Source: Macrostomum hystrix
Lineage: Eukaryota; Platyhelminthes; Macrostomidae
Length of the DNA stretch: 64,000 nucleotides
NCBI GenBank assembly: GCA_950097015.1
Contig: CATNEN010000037.1
Location: 868,001 to 932,000, forward strand
Direction: 5' to 3'
The notes under the pieces were generated by a model. That model saw only the letters and a program-made list of their open reading frames with translations. It made no database searches and had not been told where the DNA came from. Made by a program: the position numbers and the translations under genes. Of the stretch, positions 11,701 through 25,048 are shown in pieces; within the stretch, counting starts at the first letter, position 1, and each line of letters opens with the position of its first letter.

Positions 11701-14700
11701 CTCTCCTCCCTGCTCTCTCCTCCCTGTACTCTCCTCCCTGCTCTCTCCTACCTGTACTCTCCTCCCTGCTCTCTCCTACCTGTACTCTCCTCCCTGCTCT
11801 CTCCTCCCTGTTCTCTCCTCCCTGCTCTCTCCTCCCTGTTCTCTCCTCCCTGTACTCTCCTCCCTGTTCTCTCCTCCCTGTACTCTCCTCCCTGTACTCT
11901 CCTCCCTGTACTCTCCTCCTGTACTCTCCTCCCTGTACTCTCCTCCCTGTTCTCTCCTCCCTGCTCTCTCCTCCCTGCTCCCTTCCCGCTATCTTCCTTC
12001 TTTAACATTGAACCTTAAATGTAAATTTTTCACAGGGTCAAGTCGGCCAGCCAGGCTTTCCAGGCCCTTCTGGAGAGGCAGTGAGTTTGCACTTTTACTT
12101 CTGATTGGACAAGACAACTGACCGAGGGTAAAATATAAAAATAATCGATAGTTCTATACAGCCGAAGATACATATTTTGGAGAGGAATTAATGTGTGGTA
12201 TATTTGAAGAGTTTGTCACAAGATAAGCAGACGGAACTAAGATGTAATTCAATGTTAAATAATAATAAATTTCTCATTGTCAAGGGAATTTCCGGCATGC
12301 CAGGCATGAAGGGCGACAAAGGCGAGAGCGGTTGCAAAGGAACTGCCGTGAGTTTTTCTGTCCTCTTTATGTTCTGATTTTTATTTGAGTTTGTTTATTT
12401 GATTATTGTTTGATTATATGTTTATTTGTTTATTTGTTTATTTGAATTTTTACTAAGTTTGTTTGATTTAAAAACTTCTCAAATTCACAGGTCTCACAGA
12501 TTCATTGGTTCATGCGTTTATTAGATTAATTAATTTATTGATTAATTGGCTAATTAGATTCTAGGGGCTTCGATGACTCACGGGTTTTGGTGATTCACGG
12601 GTTTCATTGATTCACGGGTTTCATTGATTCACGGGTTTCAGTGATTTACGGATTTCATTGATTCACGGGTTTCAGTGATTTACGGGTTTCATTGATTCAC
12701 GGGTTTCATTGATTCACGGGTTTCATTGATTCACGGGTTTCATTGATTCACGGGTTTCAGTGATTTACGGGTTTCAGTGATTCACGGGTTTCAGTGATTC
12801 ACGGGTTTCATTGATTCACGGGTTTCATTGATTCACGGGTTTCATTGATTCACGGGTTTCATTGATTCACGGGTTTCAGTGATTCACGGGTTTCATTGAT
12901 TCACGGGTTTCAGTGATTCACGGGTTTCAGTGATTCACGGATTTCATTGATTCACGGGTTTCATTGATTCACGGGTTTCATTGATTCACGGGTTTCATTG
13001 ATTCACGGGTTTCATTGATTCACGGGTTTCAGTGATTCACGGGTTTCATTGATTCACGGGTTTCAGTGATTCACGGGTTTCAGTGATTCACGGATTTCAT
13101 TGATTCACGGGTTTCATTGATTCACGGGTTTCATTGATTCACGGGTTTCAGTGATTCACGGGTTTCATTGATTCACGGGTTTCAGTGATTCACGGGTTTC
13201 AGTGATTCACGGATTTCATTGATTCACGGGTTTCATTGATTCACGGGTTTCATTGATTCACGGGTTTCATTGATTCACGGGTTTCATTGATTCACGGGTT
13301 TCATTGATTCACGGGTTTCATTGATTCACGGGTTTCATTGATTCACGGGTTTCATTGATTCACGGGTTTTGGTGATTCACGGGTTTCAGTGATTCACGGG
13401 TTTCAGTGATTCACGGATTTCATTGATTCACGGGTTTCATTGATTCACCGGTTTCATTGATTCACCGGTTTCATTGATTCACCGGTTTCATTGATTCACC
13501 GGTTTCATTGATTCACGGGTTTCATTGATTCACGGGTTTCATTGATTCACGGGTTTCATTGATTCACGGGTTTCATTGATTCACGGGTTTCATTGATTCA
13601 CGGGTTTCATTGATTCACGGGTTTCAGTGATTCACGGGTTTCATTGATTCACGGGTTTCAGTGATTCACGGATTTCATTGATTCACGGGTTTCATTGATT
13701 CACGGGTTTCATTGATTCACGGGTTTCATTGATTCACGGGTTTCATTGATTCACGGGTTTTATTGATTCACGGGTTTCATTGATTCACGGGTTTCATTGA
13801 TTCACGGGTTTCATTGATTCACGGGTTTCAGTGATTCACGGATTTCATTGATTCACGGGTTTCATTGATTCACGGGTTTCATTGATTCACGGGTTTCATT
13901 GATTCACGGGTTTCATTGATTCACGGGTTTCAGTGATTCACGGGTTTCATTGATTCACGGGTTTCAGTGATTCACGGGTTTCAGTGATTCACGGGTTTAC
14001 TGATTCTAAGTCAACATTTCAAAGTCACCCACCCCCCACCGCAGGGTCAGCCCGGTCTGAAGGGCACGCCTGGCTCTCGCGGCTACCGCGGCGACCCAGG
14101 CCAGATGGGCACCAAAGGTGACAAAGGCGACTCCAGCTCATCGGCCAAAGGTGTGAAAGGTGATCGAGGTCCGTCCGGGCCGGATGGTCGCAACGGCAGC
14201 CGAGGCGCCGAAGGTCCGCTGGGCGCCAAGGGTCAGGCAGGAGATCCGGGTGACCCTGGAGAACTGGTAATAAACCCGTTTCCCCGAGACACTGGCTCTG
14301 TTCATCGTGCATAATTTAGTTGTACACAAACTGTCCTTCAACTGTCGCCCTAACCTGCAGGGCCAAAAAGGCTACCATGGGCCTAAAGGCTACATGGGTC
14401 CGCCCGGAGACAAAGGCGAAGGCCTGCGGGGGCCCAACGGCACGACTGGCAACCCGGGCGATCCTGGCGATCAGTGCTCGAGTGTGACGCTGACCGTGCC
14501 GCGAAATACTAATCTGAACATAAACGACACGATTCAGGGACCGAAGGGTGTGCAGGGTCCCAAGGTAAGACTAATCGGCCTATGCCGAACGGTGATATCA
14601 GCCACGTTTCTTAGAAAACTACGTTACTAAGAGAACTAAGTTTTTTAGAAAACTACGTTACTAAGAGAACTAAGTTTTTTAGAAAACTACGTTTCTTATA

Positions 14701-17700
14701 AAACTGCGTTGCTTATAAAACTAAATTTCTTGGAAAACTACGTTTCTTAGAAAACTACGGTTCTAAGAAAACTACATTTCTTAGAAAACTACGGTTCTTA
14801 GAAAACTACGTTTCTTAGAAAACAATGTTTATTAAAAACCCAAGTTTCTTATAAAAAATACGCTTCTTAGAAAACAACATTTCTTCGAAAACTATGGTTC
14901 TTAGAAAACTACGTTTTCTTAGAAGTCCACGTTTCTTGGAGAACATTTTTTCTAAGAAAACGTTTACAGACTCTTTTTGTCACAAAAATTCCTAATGTTG
15001 ATAGAAGATATTAACTTTTCCTGCACAAATTTAGCGGCTGTGTTTCATTTGAGACGGATCAATGGCGGTTGGTTTTTTAATATTGATATTAGCTTCCTTA
15101 TTCATAGCTTCTTTCATTATTTTCTAGTTCTTTGCATGCCCTCGACGGTGTCAAAAAAGTAATTTAGATTTGAAAGACCCTAATATAAATTCCCTAAAGT
15201 ATTTAACCAATCGCCAATCTTTGAAAATTAGTTCAACGGAAAACTTTGATCCATCCATTTGCCCAGGGGAAAATAGAATTGATCTATCCTGCAGCAATCC
15301 AATTGCCCCCCTGTCTGCTATTTCAGGGTGAGAAAGGAGGCTTAGGGCCGCGCGGCGACAGAGGCACGAAAGGAGAAGCTGTGAGTTGACGGCTGCGAAT
15401 CAAGCGGCGAAAAGTTTTTTAATCCGTTACATTTGCTAGCGAATAGCGTTTATTCATTGCATTGCGCTGAACCCGCAGGGTCAAGACGGCACAATGGGCC
15501 AGCCAGGCAGGCCGGGACTGCCAGGCGATCCAGGCCAGCGAGGTCCGACTGGCCGAATGGGCGACAAAGGCCCCAAAGGAGACAATGTAAGACCCGGCTT
15601 GAGAACTTTGAGAATTGAACCTACAGACACCAAACTGTAAACCTACAGACACCAAACTGTAAACCTACAGACACCAAACTGTAAACCTACAGACACCAAA
15701 CTGTGAACCTACAGACACCAAACTGTAAACCTACAGACACCAAACTGTAAACCTACAGACACCAAACTGTAAACCTACAGACACCAAACTGTGAACCTAC
15801 AGACACCAAACTGTAAACCTACAGACACCAAACTGTAAACCTACAGACACCAAACTGTAAACCTACAGACACCAAACTGTGAACCTACAGACACCAAACT
15901 GTAAACCTACAGACACCAAACTGTGAACCTACAGACACCAAACTGTGAACCTACAGACACCAAACTGTAAACCTACAGACACCAAACTGTGAACCTACAG
16001 ACACCAAACTGTAAACCTACAGACACCAAACTGTAAACCTACAGACACCAAACTGTAAACCTACAGACACCAAACTGTGAACCTACAGACACCAAACTGT
16101 AAACCTACAGACACCAAACTGTAAACCTACAGACACCAAACTGTAAACCTACAGACACCAAACTGTGAACCTACAGACACCAAACTGTGAACCTACAGAC
16201 ACCAAACTGTAAACCTACAGACACCAAACTGTGAACCTACAGACACCAAACTGTAAACCTACAGACACCAAACTGTGAACCTACAGACACCAAACTGTAA
16301 ACCTACAGACACCAAACTGTGAACCTACAGACACCAAACTGTAAACCTACAGACACCAAACTGTGAACCTACAGACACCAAACTGTAAACCTACAGACAC
16401 CAAACTATAAAACTACAGACACCAAACTGTAAACCTACAGACACCAAACTGTGAACCTACAGACACCAAACTGTAAACCTACAGACACCAAACTGTGAAC
16501 CTACAGACACCAAACTGTAAACCTACAGACACCAAACTGTAAACCTACAGACACCAAACTGTAAACCTACAGACACCAAACTGTGAACCTACAGACACCA
16601 AACTGTAAACCTACAGACACCAAACTGTAAACCTACAGACACCAAACTGTAAAACTACAGACACCAAACTGTAAACCTACAGACACCAAACTGTAAACCT
16701 ACAGAACCAAACTGTAAAGCTACAGACACCAAATTGTAAAGCTACAGACACCAAACTGTAAAACTACAGACACCAAACTGGGAACCTACAGACACCAAAC
16801 TGTAAACCTACAGACACCAAACTGTAAACCTACAGACACCAAACTGTAAACCTACAGACACCAAACTGTAAAGCTACAGACACCAAACTGTAAAACTACA
16901 GACACCAAACTGTAAACCTACAGACACCAAACTGTAAACCTACAGACACCAAACTGTAAAGCTACAGACACCAAACTGTAAACCTACAGACACCAAACTG
17001 TGAACCTACAGACACCAAACTGTAAACCTACAGACACCAAACTGTAAACCTACAGACACCAAACTGTAAAACTACAGACACCAAACTGTAAACCTACAGA
17101 CACCAAACTGTAAAGCTACAGACACCAAACTGTAAAGCTACAGACACCAAATTGTAAAGCTACAGACACCAAACTGTAAACCTACAGACACCAAACTGGG
17201 AACCTACAGACACCAAACTGTGAACCTACAGACACCAAACTGTAAACCTACAGACACCAAACTGTAAACCTACAGACACCAAACTGTAAACCTACAGACA
17301 CCAAACTGTAAACCTACAGACACCAAACTGTAAAGCTACAGACACCAAACTGTAAAGCTACAGACACCAAACTGTAAAACTACAGACACCAAACTGTAAA
17401 CCTACAGACACCAAACTGTAAACCTACAGACACCAAACTGTAAAGCTACAGACACCAAACTGTAAACCTACAGACACCAAACTGTAAACCTACAGACACC
17501 AAACTGTAAACCTACAGACACCAAACTGTAAACCTACAGACACCAAACTGTTAAGCTACAGACACTGTATCTTTAACCTACTGAAAACTTCACATTGAGA
17601 TTAGCCAATGCGTAAACCTCAAACTCAGTCTGTCTGCCCAAATCTCGGCAGGGAAAGCAAGGGCTTGACGGCGCAGCAGGCATCACGGGCGATCCCGGAG

Positions 17701-20700
17701 AGCGCGGACCGCGTGGCGACCCTGGCATGGATGGTCCGGGCGGCGATCCGGGCGTGCGAGGCGACCAGGGACCGCCCGGATTCTGTGAGGCTCGGCCGGG
17801 CCCAGCCGGCGTGAAGGGCGCATCCGGACAGACCGGCAAGAAGGGCGAGAAAGGCTTCGCCGGCCCGGCAGGGCCGCTGGGCGAGCCCGGCTTCGATGGG
17901 CAGGACGGAGTCAAGGGCCAGCCGGGAGACGCGTGCCAGCACGGCCAGCAGGGCGAGAAAGGCGTCCGCGGATCCACCGGACCGCGTGGTCGCAAGGGCG
18001 ATGAGGGCAACCCGGGCACCATTGGGCGCAAAGGAGACAAAGGCCTCAAGGGCTATCAGGGGACCGGTATCAAGGGTGACCAGGTGAGTGACTGAAACTC
18101 AGAATCTTTAAAAGCCTACTTATAGTAGGGCGATACGAACACATGTCTACTTAAGAAGCTAATTTCGAATTAAACATTCGCTGTCAGGGTCCGCAAGGTG
18201 ACAAGGGCTACCCTGGCGACGTTGGCGAGCCCGGCTATCCGGGCAGCAAGGGCATCAAAGGCGCGGCCCTGCGCGGCGAGCCGGGCGCCGCCGGCCTGAC
18301 CGGAGACAAGGGCATCCTCGGACCGGCCGGCAATCGGGGCCGCAAGGGCGAAAGAGGCGACGCGGGCGCACCCGGCGAATGCCAAGCTGTGAACTGTACG
18401 CGCGGCGAGAAGGGCGACATTGGGTGGATCGGAGACAAAGGCGAAAAAGGGAGGCAAGGCCCCCTTGGTCTGCAGGGTCCAAAGGGCTTCAAAGGCTACA
18501 CCGGGTCATATGGATTCAAAGGCGCGATGGGCGAGAGAGGAGACAAGGTAAAAGTGTTAATTGAAATAGCGCTTCTTTCATACGATTTCATCATTTTTCC
18601 GCCGAAAGAGGAGTTCGAAGAAAAAGCGTATTCGCTCCAGCTCACTACAGAAAGGTCATTTTAAATATTTATTTTTTTATTTTGCATCCTAATCCAGGGC
18701 CAAAACGGCTCCAAAGGCGATGATGGAGATCGAGGACCGACGGGAGTGGGTGCGAATGTCAACGTAACAACTATCAAGGGTGAGTTGATGCAGGAAGACA
18801 AAAAGGACAATTTTGCGAGTCCATATTAAGTGGTTAACAGTAGAAACACCACAGTATTTCAAATAGCCACATTTTTCTTTTGTCTGTGTCTCCCAAAGTA
18901 TTGAACCAATCGCCATGAAATCTGGAACACGGGCTAAAATTTCACGAAACATCGGCATCGTCGAGAAATTCAAAGATTCTCGACGTGGTGTCCGGTGGCA
19001 AAAAAAACTAATTAAGGCAAACTTTTTTTCCATTTTTTCCTCTTTGGGTTCGCCAAAGAGGTTTATGTGGAGCAATGTTACCCATAGCAGAATTGCCCTG
19101 TCGTCAGGGACTCCGACAAGAATCGCTGATTATCTCGACGACGCAGGCTCGTGCGGGTTTGAAAGTTAGTTAATGGTAATAAGGGGCAGAAAAGTTTCAT
19201 CTAAATGGTGGGACTTTCGGTCATTCGGTTTTGGAGCTGTCGCGAATTAGGGATTCGTAATTTAAATTCCGAATGGAATTAATTTAAAAAATCGTATTCC
19301 ATTTCCATCAGGCCAGAAAGGCGTCGCGGGTGACGATGGCGGCATTGGCGAGAAGGGCGAGAAAGGAGTGACCGGACTCAATGGCAAAATCGGTCGCAAA
19401 GGTGACAGAGGCCAAAAGGGAGAAAAGGTAAGCTAGATGGCTGACTATGGACACTCTCGGTCTCCTAATTTACTAAAACCCTTTTCCCGTTCTAAATTTC
19501 AGGGTCTGGACGGCATCCATGGCCGCAACGGCACCGACGGCGATAAAGGCGACACCGGGCCCAAGGGCGACAGAGGTGTCAAAGGTGAACGCGGCGAAAC
19601 CTTCACCGGCTCGGTGGGAATTCGCGGCGACGAAGGAGACAAAGGCCAGGCAGGTGAAAAAGGCGCGCAAGGCGCTGTCGGTGATGTCGGAGAGAAGGGC
19701 GAGAAAGGCATCCGCGGCGAGAAGGGAAACCGTGGCACCGACGGCGCCAAGGGAGTTAAAGGCGATCCCGGAGCGCCAGGCAAGGCTGGGAAAAATGGCA
19801 CACTCGGCGAAGTCGGCCCAGTAGGTTACAAAGGCTTCAAGGGCTTCGACGGCGACAAGGGCAGCAATGGCAGTCGGGGCGAGCGCGGCGAGAAGGGCAC
19901 CGAGGGCGAAAGAGGCGAGAAAGGCGTCAAAGGCACCAAAGGACTCAAGGGTGATGACGGTACGCGACGCATGATAATCTAGAAATATTCAAGAAAACTG
20001 ACCCACCCGTGCTCGGCTCCTTTTACCCATCCTTCCTCTCATTGGCTCTCGTCTGTTCAGGTTATCCATCCCTTCTCCGCTTAGGTTACCCCCTCCTTTG
20101 CTCAGGCTATCCACCCCTCCTCCAACTAGGTTACCAACCTCTCCTCCACCTAGGTTACCAACCCCTCCTCCACCTAGGTTACCAACCCCTCCTCCACCTA
20201 GGTTACCAACCCCTCCTCCACCTAGGTTACCAACCCCTCCTCCACCTAGGTTACAAACCCCTCCTCCACCTAGGTTACCAACCCTCCGTCGTTATGGCCC
20301 CATAACTCGCTAAGGTTACCCACCCATGCTCCGCTCAGGATGCCTACCCCTACTCGCAACATACACCCAGCGCCTCCTCCAGCATCGATCTCCCGTTCAC
20401 CCCACTCCACCAGGCCCAGTCGGTAGCCCTGGAGACTACCTAACCGGCGTCAAGGGCGACAACGGAAGCCAAGGCGATACCGGTCAGAAGGGCGAAAAAG
20501 GCTACCAGGGTGAGAAAGGCTTCGCTGGCCGTCCCGGAGTGAATGGCACAGTCGGAGACAAGGGAACCAAAGGAGACCAGGGTCTCAAGGGCGCTACTGG
20601 CGACAAAGGCAGCAAAGGTGCTCAGGGTGTGCGACTAGACAAAGGTGTTAAAGGCGAGCAGGGCTACGGAGGTGTTCAAGGCGAGAAGGGCGAGAAAGGT

Positions 20701-23700
20701 ACGTCGGGGCCGTCAGGCCAGCCTGGACTTTGTGTCGGCATCGGAACGAAGGGCAGGCAGGGCATTGAAGGCGAAGTCGGGCCGCAGGGACTCAAAGGCT
20801 TAAAGGGCTTCAGTGGCGACAAAGGCTTTGTCGGCGAACGAGGCGTCATTGGCGATGTCGGAACAGATGGTCCCAAAGGCGACAAGGGCGAATTGGGACC
20901 CCAAGGAAACAATGGTTCGGCGGGTCCGCAAGGTCCGGTCGGTCCGAGGGGCGACAAAGGCAATCTTGGGCCTGATGGCCCGATTGGCAACGTTGGATTC
21001 AAAGGCGAGATCGGCCAGAAGGGCGACAGGGGACCTCGGGGTGACAAGGGCGTCATCGGCCTGCCGGCGCGCGGTCCGCGAGGTGACAAGGGCGACACTG
21101 GGCCGCGGGGTCCGATTGGTCCGGAGGGTCCCACGGGCCCACGAGGTCTGAAGGGCGTGGTAGGACCGCGCGGTCCTAAAGGCGACGGTCAGCTCGGTCC
21201 GCAGGGCAAGAAAGGCGACGTCGGGCTCCCTGGCATTGTGGGCGATGTCGGGCAGACTGGCCCCAAGGGCGAGAAAGGTGTCGCCGGACCCAGTGGAAAA
21301 CTGGGAAGAAAGGTGAGTTAACTTTTTGTTGCCTAAATTGCTATACAGACACTCAATTATTGTTTTGATGTGTCGTTGAACATTAGCTACAAAATTTGAC
21401 CTGTCGCAAAAACGAAGCAATAATACTTTTGTTCAGGGCGTCAAAGGCAGCGTTGGTGACAAAGGCGAACAGGGCAAGGTCGGACCTAAAGGCTTTCTCG
21501 GACCAAAGGGCGACAAGGGCGAGAACGGCACAGTTGGCGATATCGGAGAGAAGGGCGACAAAGGTGTCGTCGGTGACAAGGGCAACTTTGTAAAAGGCGA
21601 TCCGGGTCTTCAAGGTTTAAAGGGTGTCAAAGGCCTAGTTGGATCCAAAGGCGAAGTGGGTCTGATCGGCGAGAAGGGCGCCTCCGGACAGATGGGCAGA
21701 CAGGTGAGAAATTTATCGGGATACAAAACTAGTATATAGGACTAGCAAGTTTCCCCCTCAATTTCAGACTGACGAAATTCAACAGCTGTTACTCACATTT
21801 GAGATATTTAAGCAAGAACATGTCTATAAATTTCAAAGGACTAATTTGTGCTAAGTCTCTAGTTTTTATCTCTTCCCTTCATTATTGTCGTAGGGTGTAG
21901 ACAATAGGGTTTTAGATTGACGTCAATAGACTCAATCTACGAGTAACTATTAAGCAGCATAAAAAGTATTTTTGAGCTGAATTGAGCAGTTTAAATAAGT
22001 CAGGCTTCGCCTGTACACAAACACAATAGATAACTTAGAACGGAAACATTGAAAGTAAAGTACAAGTGTATGGAAATATTAATAAGTATTAAGTAAGGTG
22101 AGTTTTGGAGGATGTGAAATCTGTAGTTATATTTACTGAAGCATTTTCTAATCTATAGTAGATAAGACAATATTTTTCAATAAGCAATGAAGTATTAAAT
22201 AAGTTAAAGTATTGTTTTCATGTCTGATAATTATTATCTGCAGGGCCCGAAAGGCGAAAAAGGCACAACTGGCTACAAAGGTGAGATTGGTCAGAAAGGC
22301 GAGAAAGGCATCAAAGGCGAAATTGGAGCGAAGGGCGATACTGGCTCCAAAGGTGAAAAGGGCGGCAACGGCACCAAAGGCGACCTTGGTCCCAAGGGCC
22401 TCAAAGGAGAGCTGGGAGACAAGGGCTATGAGCAAAACTGCACCACTGTGACTGGCCCGAAAGGTGACAAGGGAAGCAACGGAACCAAAGGCGAAAAGGG
22501 CGAGACTGGCATGTATGGCGAAATCGGTAAGATTACTCGAAATTTTTCGGCATTTTTTTCTTGCAGCGGCTTTGTAAATCAAATTATATTCTCCTTAAAG
22601 GTGAAACTGGCGCCAGAGGTCAGAAGGGTGAGAAAGGCAGGACGGGCGACACAGGCGACAAGGGCGACACCGGGCCTAAGGGCGCCACTGGTCCCAAAGG
22701 CAACAAAGGCCTCGACGGTCGGCATGGATCGAATGGTGACAAGGGCGACACCGGACTGACGGGTGATAAGGGCTTCCAAGGCGAGAAGGGCCTACGGGGA
22801 CCCACCGGTGACAAGGGCATTGGAGGACCTCCAGGTAAAAACTTGTTCGTTGCAAAATAGCCTAAAACTTCTTATTTTAACCGGCTCAGCAACTAAAAAT
22901 GCACAATGATTGTTTATAGGTGGCCCCGGCGACAAGGGCAAGCAGGGCTCGCAGGGCAGCGTCGGACCAAAGGGCGAGCGCGGTCAAATTGGGCCCAACG
23001 GACAAAGCGGCGATAAGGGCAACAAGGGTGACGTTGGAGACATTGGGCCAAAGGGTGAGTAAGATCCGAGTTCAGATTGAAATAACCCTCCCACCAGGAA
23101 AGAAAAGTCTTTGGATGCGTCACATTCTGGTAAACGCAGTCGATTGCCTACTTCACTGACGTATCAGTTACCCACCCCTCCTCCGCCCCAATCATCCACC
23201 TCTCCTCCGTCCAAATCATCCACCCCTCCTCCGTCCCAATCATCCACCTCTCCTCCGTCCCAATCATCCACCTCTCCTCCGCCCCACTCATCCACCTCTC
23301 CTCCGTCCAAATCATCCACCCCTCCTCCGTCCCAATCATCCACCTCTCCTCCGCCCCAATCATCCACCTCTCCTCCGCCCCAATCACTCGTCTCTCGGCG
23401 TCACTTATTATACCTCTATACCTATTGTACACAATTCAGAGGACCCATGCAACACCGCTCATCCATCTATCCTGCCATCCTCTTTTTTGATTCGCAGGTC
23501 TGAAGGGCAATAAAGGCGAGAATGGGACGCTGGGCGAGAATGGCGATGAAGTGAAGGGCCAGAAGGGCGCCAAAGGCCAGAAAGGCTCACAGGGCGGCAC
23601 CGGAGACAAAGGCGAGGCCGGGCAGCCGGGCAAGCAAGGCCAGAAAGGCGTCGCCGGGCCGCAGGGCGATGTCGGTCCGAGAGGCGACATTGGGCCGAAG

Positions 23701-25048
23701 GGCGATGTCGGGCCGCGCGGCGATCGTGGCGAAAAAGGCGACTTGGGTCCGAAGGGCGTTGTTGGCCTCAAGGGCCGAGGCGGCGAGAGGGGCGTTCCCG
23801 GGCCGGGCGGGCCGATGAGTCCTGGCGGCTCCCTGCTGACCATCCACTCGATGAGCGACACAGCGCCCGACTGTCCGATAGGCACCAAGAAGGTGCGCAT
23901 GGGCTATAGCTTTGTGGCGGCGTTCTACAACGGCAAGACCTGGGCGCAGGACCTTGGTGAGTAGCCCGGAGGGGCAGCATCAAACTAAATAAAAATTGAG
24001 AGCGCCATTTTGATCCATACCATAAAATCCCCAATGGCAGGCTCCATGGGCTCATGTCCGGAGAAGTTCACGAGCATGCCTTTCATCAATTGCGACTCGG
24101 CACTAAACTGTCACTATTCTAGCCGCAGCGAGCGCTCCTATTGGCTATCGACCCGCTCGGCCATGCTCGCCAATCCGGTGTCAGTTAAAGATCCGCAGGT
24201 AATGTCGCGAATCTCCAGGTGCACTGTGTGCGACTCGCCAACGGATGTGATTGCAGTGCACTCACAAACCAATCTGCATCCGGACTGTCCGACAGGCTGG
24301 GGTCAGATTTGGATTGGCTATAGCTTCCTTATGGTGAGTCAGCTATTGATTATTGATGATTGATACATTTAAACAACCTCCTGCAGTCTAGAAATAAGAT
24401 TCTTCAGGGTTGAACGCGTCTAAACCCTGAGGTGTGAATGCCACTTTAAAACCCTAGCTGAGTTGTTATGGTCAGTCTAAAACTCTGAGGTGTTATAGCC
24501 AGTCTGAAACTCTGAGGTGTGAAGGCCAGTCTAAAACTCTGAGGTGTGAAGGCCAGTCTAAAACTCTGAGGTGTGAAGGCCAGTCTAAAACTCTGAGTTG
24601 TGAAGGTCAATCTAAAACTCTGAGGTGTTATGGTCAGTCTAAATCTCTGATGTGTTAAAAACTAATTTTACCGTTTAAAACCGTTAAAAAGATAAATAAG
24701 TATTACATAACTACTGATGCAGTAGTGTTGTGCCTCATTCAAGCGTCCTATTTATTTTTGTGAAACTGCCACCTCACCCAACTGCAGTATACCACCGGCG
24801 GCAGCGGAGGCGGCCAGGACTTGAACTCTCCTGGCAGCTGCCTGCAGCACTTCAGCTTCGCTCCAATGATGGAGTGCAACAACAACGGCGGCAATTGCAA
24901 CCACTGGAAAGATTCCGTGAGCTACTGGCTGACCATTGTTGCGGACGATAGCATGTTCAAGAAGCCAGTTAGCGCGTCCAACTCTTTCCCAGGCACAACG
25001 GACATCTATTCTAGAATAAGTCGCTGCACAGTCTGCAGGCGGGGTTGA
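8780..25048 (+). CDS. COL4A: Type IV collagen alpha chain, complete, 23 exons, about 1761 residues
   Basis: Exons: 8780-8838, 9437-9494, 9577-9636, 10606-10740, 12036-12080, 12285-12347, 14045-14266, 14361-14564, 15327-15380, 15479-15586, 17652-18083, 18188-18547, 18698-18779, 19312-19427, 19503-19959, 20414-21312, 21437-21703, 22244-22526, 22601-22834, 22920-23054, 23498-23956, 24041-24333, 24788-25048. All have GT-AG borders and join in frame; Gly codons are whole or split G|GN at junctions. Exons 1-2 give a signal peptide ending GQSEAQ. Exon 3 ([20 protein letters not shown]) is the 7S cysteine cluster. A long interrupted helix follows with cysteines in or beside interruptions ([27 protein letters not shown]) and several RGD tripeptides. 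It ends in a 12-cysteine NC1 domain. The length fits the family. The product should trimerise with the divergent neighbour's chain in basement membrane. Confidence 0.95.
8985..9312. repeat. Minisatellite, 18-bp unit, about 18 copies, intron 1 of plus-strand collagen
   Basis: Core ttttgctgcttcaggtag. In gene sense every unit is a pyrimidine-rich acceptor fused to a donor-like GTAG. The 18-bp period leaves several frames open; these are not taken as genes. Confidence 0.95.
9830..10475. repeat. Degenerate short tandem repeat, 16-17 bp unit, intron 3 of plus-strand collagen
   Basis: About 35 diverged copies of aaataaacacccgctga in intron 9637-10605. Confidence 0.85.
10796..11985. repeat. Pyrimidine-rich minisatellite, 14-bp unit, about 85 copies, intron 4 of plus-strand collagen
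   Basis: Core ctcctccctgtact with gta/gtt/gct variants. It fills nearly all of intron 10741-12035. The coding strand is almost pure C/T, so all forward frames are free of stops over long stretches; this is composition, not a gene. Confidence 0.95.
12550..14010. repeat. Minisatellite, 17-bp unit, about 84 copies, intron 6 of plus-strand collagen
   Basis: Core gattcacgggtttcatt, with att/agt variants recurring in blocks (higher-order structure) and a small run of caccgg variants near 13447-13505. It occupies most of intron 12348-14044. Confidence 0.95.
14590..14960. repeat. Degenerate tandem repeat, about 17-bp unit, intron 8 of plus-strand collagen
   Basis: Core tttcttagaaaactacg, about 20 diverged copies at the 5' end of intron 14565-15326. 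The rest of that intron is not repetitive. Confidence 0.85.
15619..17567. repeat. Minisatellite, 22-bp unit, about 88 copies, intron 10 of plus-strand collagen
   Basis: Core cctacagacaccaaactgta with aac/gaac and cct/gct/act variants. It fills intron 15587-17651 almost completely; only about 32 bases at the donor side and 84 at the acceptor side are unique. Confidence 0.95.
20055..20330. repeat. Minisatellite, 24-bp unit, about ten copies, intron 15 of plus-strand collagen
   Basis: Core cctcctccacctaggttacc, in intron 19960-20413. Each unit has a pyrimidine tract then CCTAG|GTTACC, an acceptor/donor-like junction in gene sense. Confidence 0.9.
23165..23395. repeat. Minisatellite, 24-bp unit, about ten copies, intron 20 of plus-strand collagen
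   Basis: Core caatcatccacctctcctcc; pyrimidine-rich on the coding strand; within intron 23055-23497. Confidence 0.9.
23824..25048 (+). other. NC1 (C4) trimerisation domain of the plus-strand collagen
   Basis: The domain spans three exons, from GGSLLTIHS in exon 21 to TVCRRG before the TGA at 25046. Two C4 repeats are visible, each with six cysteines (DCPIG, GSCPEKF, INCD, NCHY, SRC, TVC; then DCPTG, GSCLQ, MECN, GNCN, SRC, TVC). Repeat 1 carries GYSFV and repeat 2 WIGYSFLM. The Lys region MFKKP near 24953-24967, equivalent to the sulfilimine Lys/Hyl, is kept; the partner methionine position appears to be proline (see findings). Confidence 0.9.
24430..24650. repeat. Tandem repeat, about 27-bp unit, about eight copies, last intron of plus-strand collagen
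   Basis: Core gtctaaaactctgaggtgtg, copies diverge towards the ends; within intron 24334-24787, between the two halves of the second C4 repeat. Confidence 0.85.

Noticed and set aside
10751-12121. 456-codon open frame rich in Leu, Ser and Pro
   Set aside because: It is a 14-bp pyrimidine array inside a collagen intron, and all three frames give the same peptide pattern. The absence of stops is due to C/T composition.
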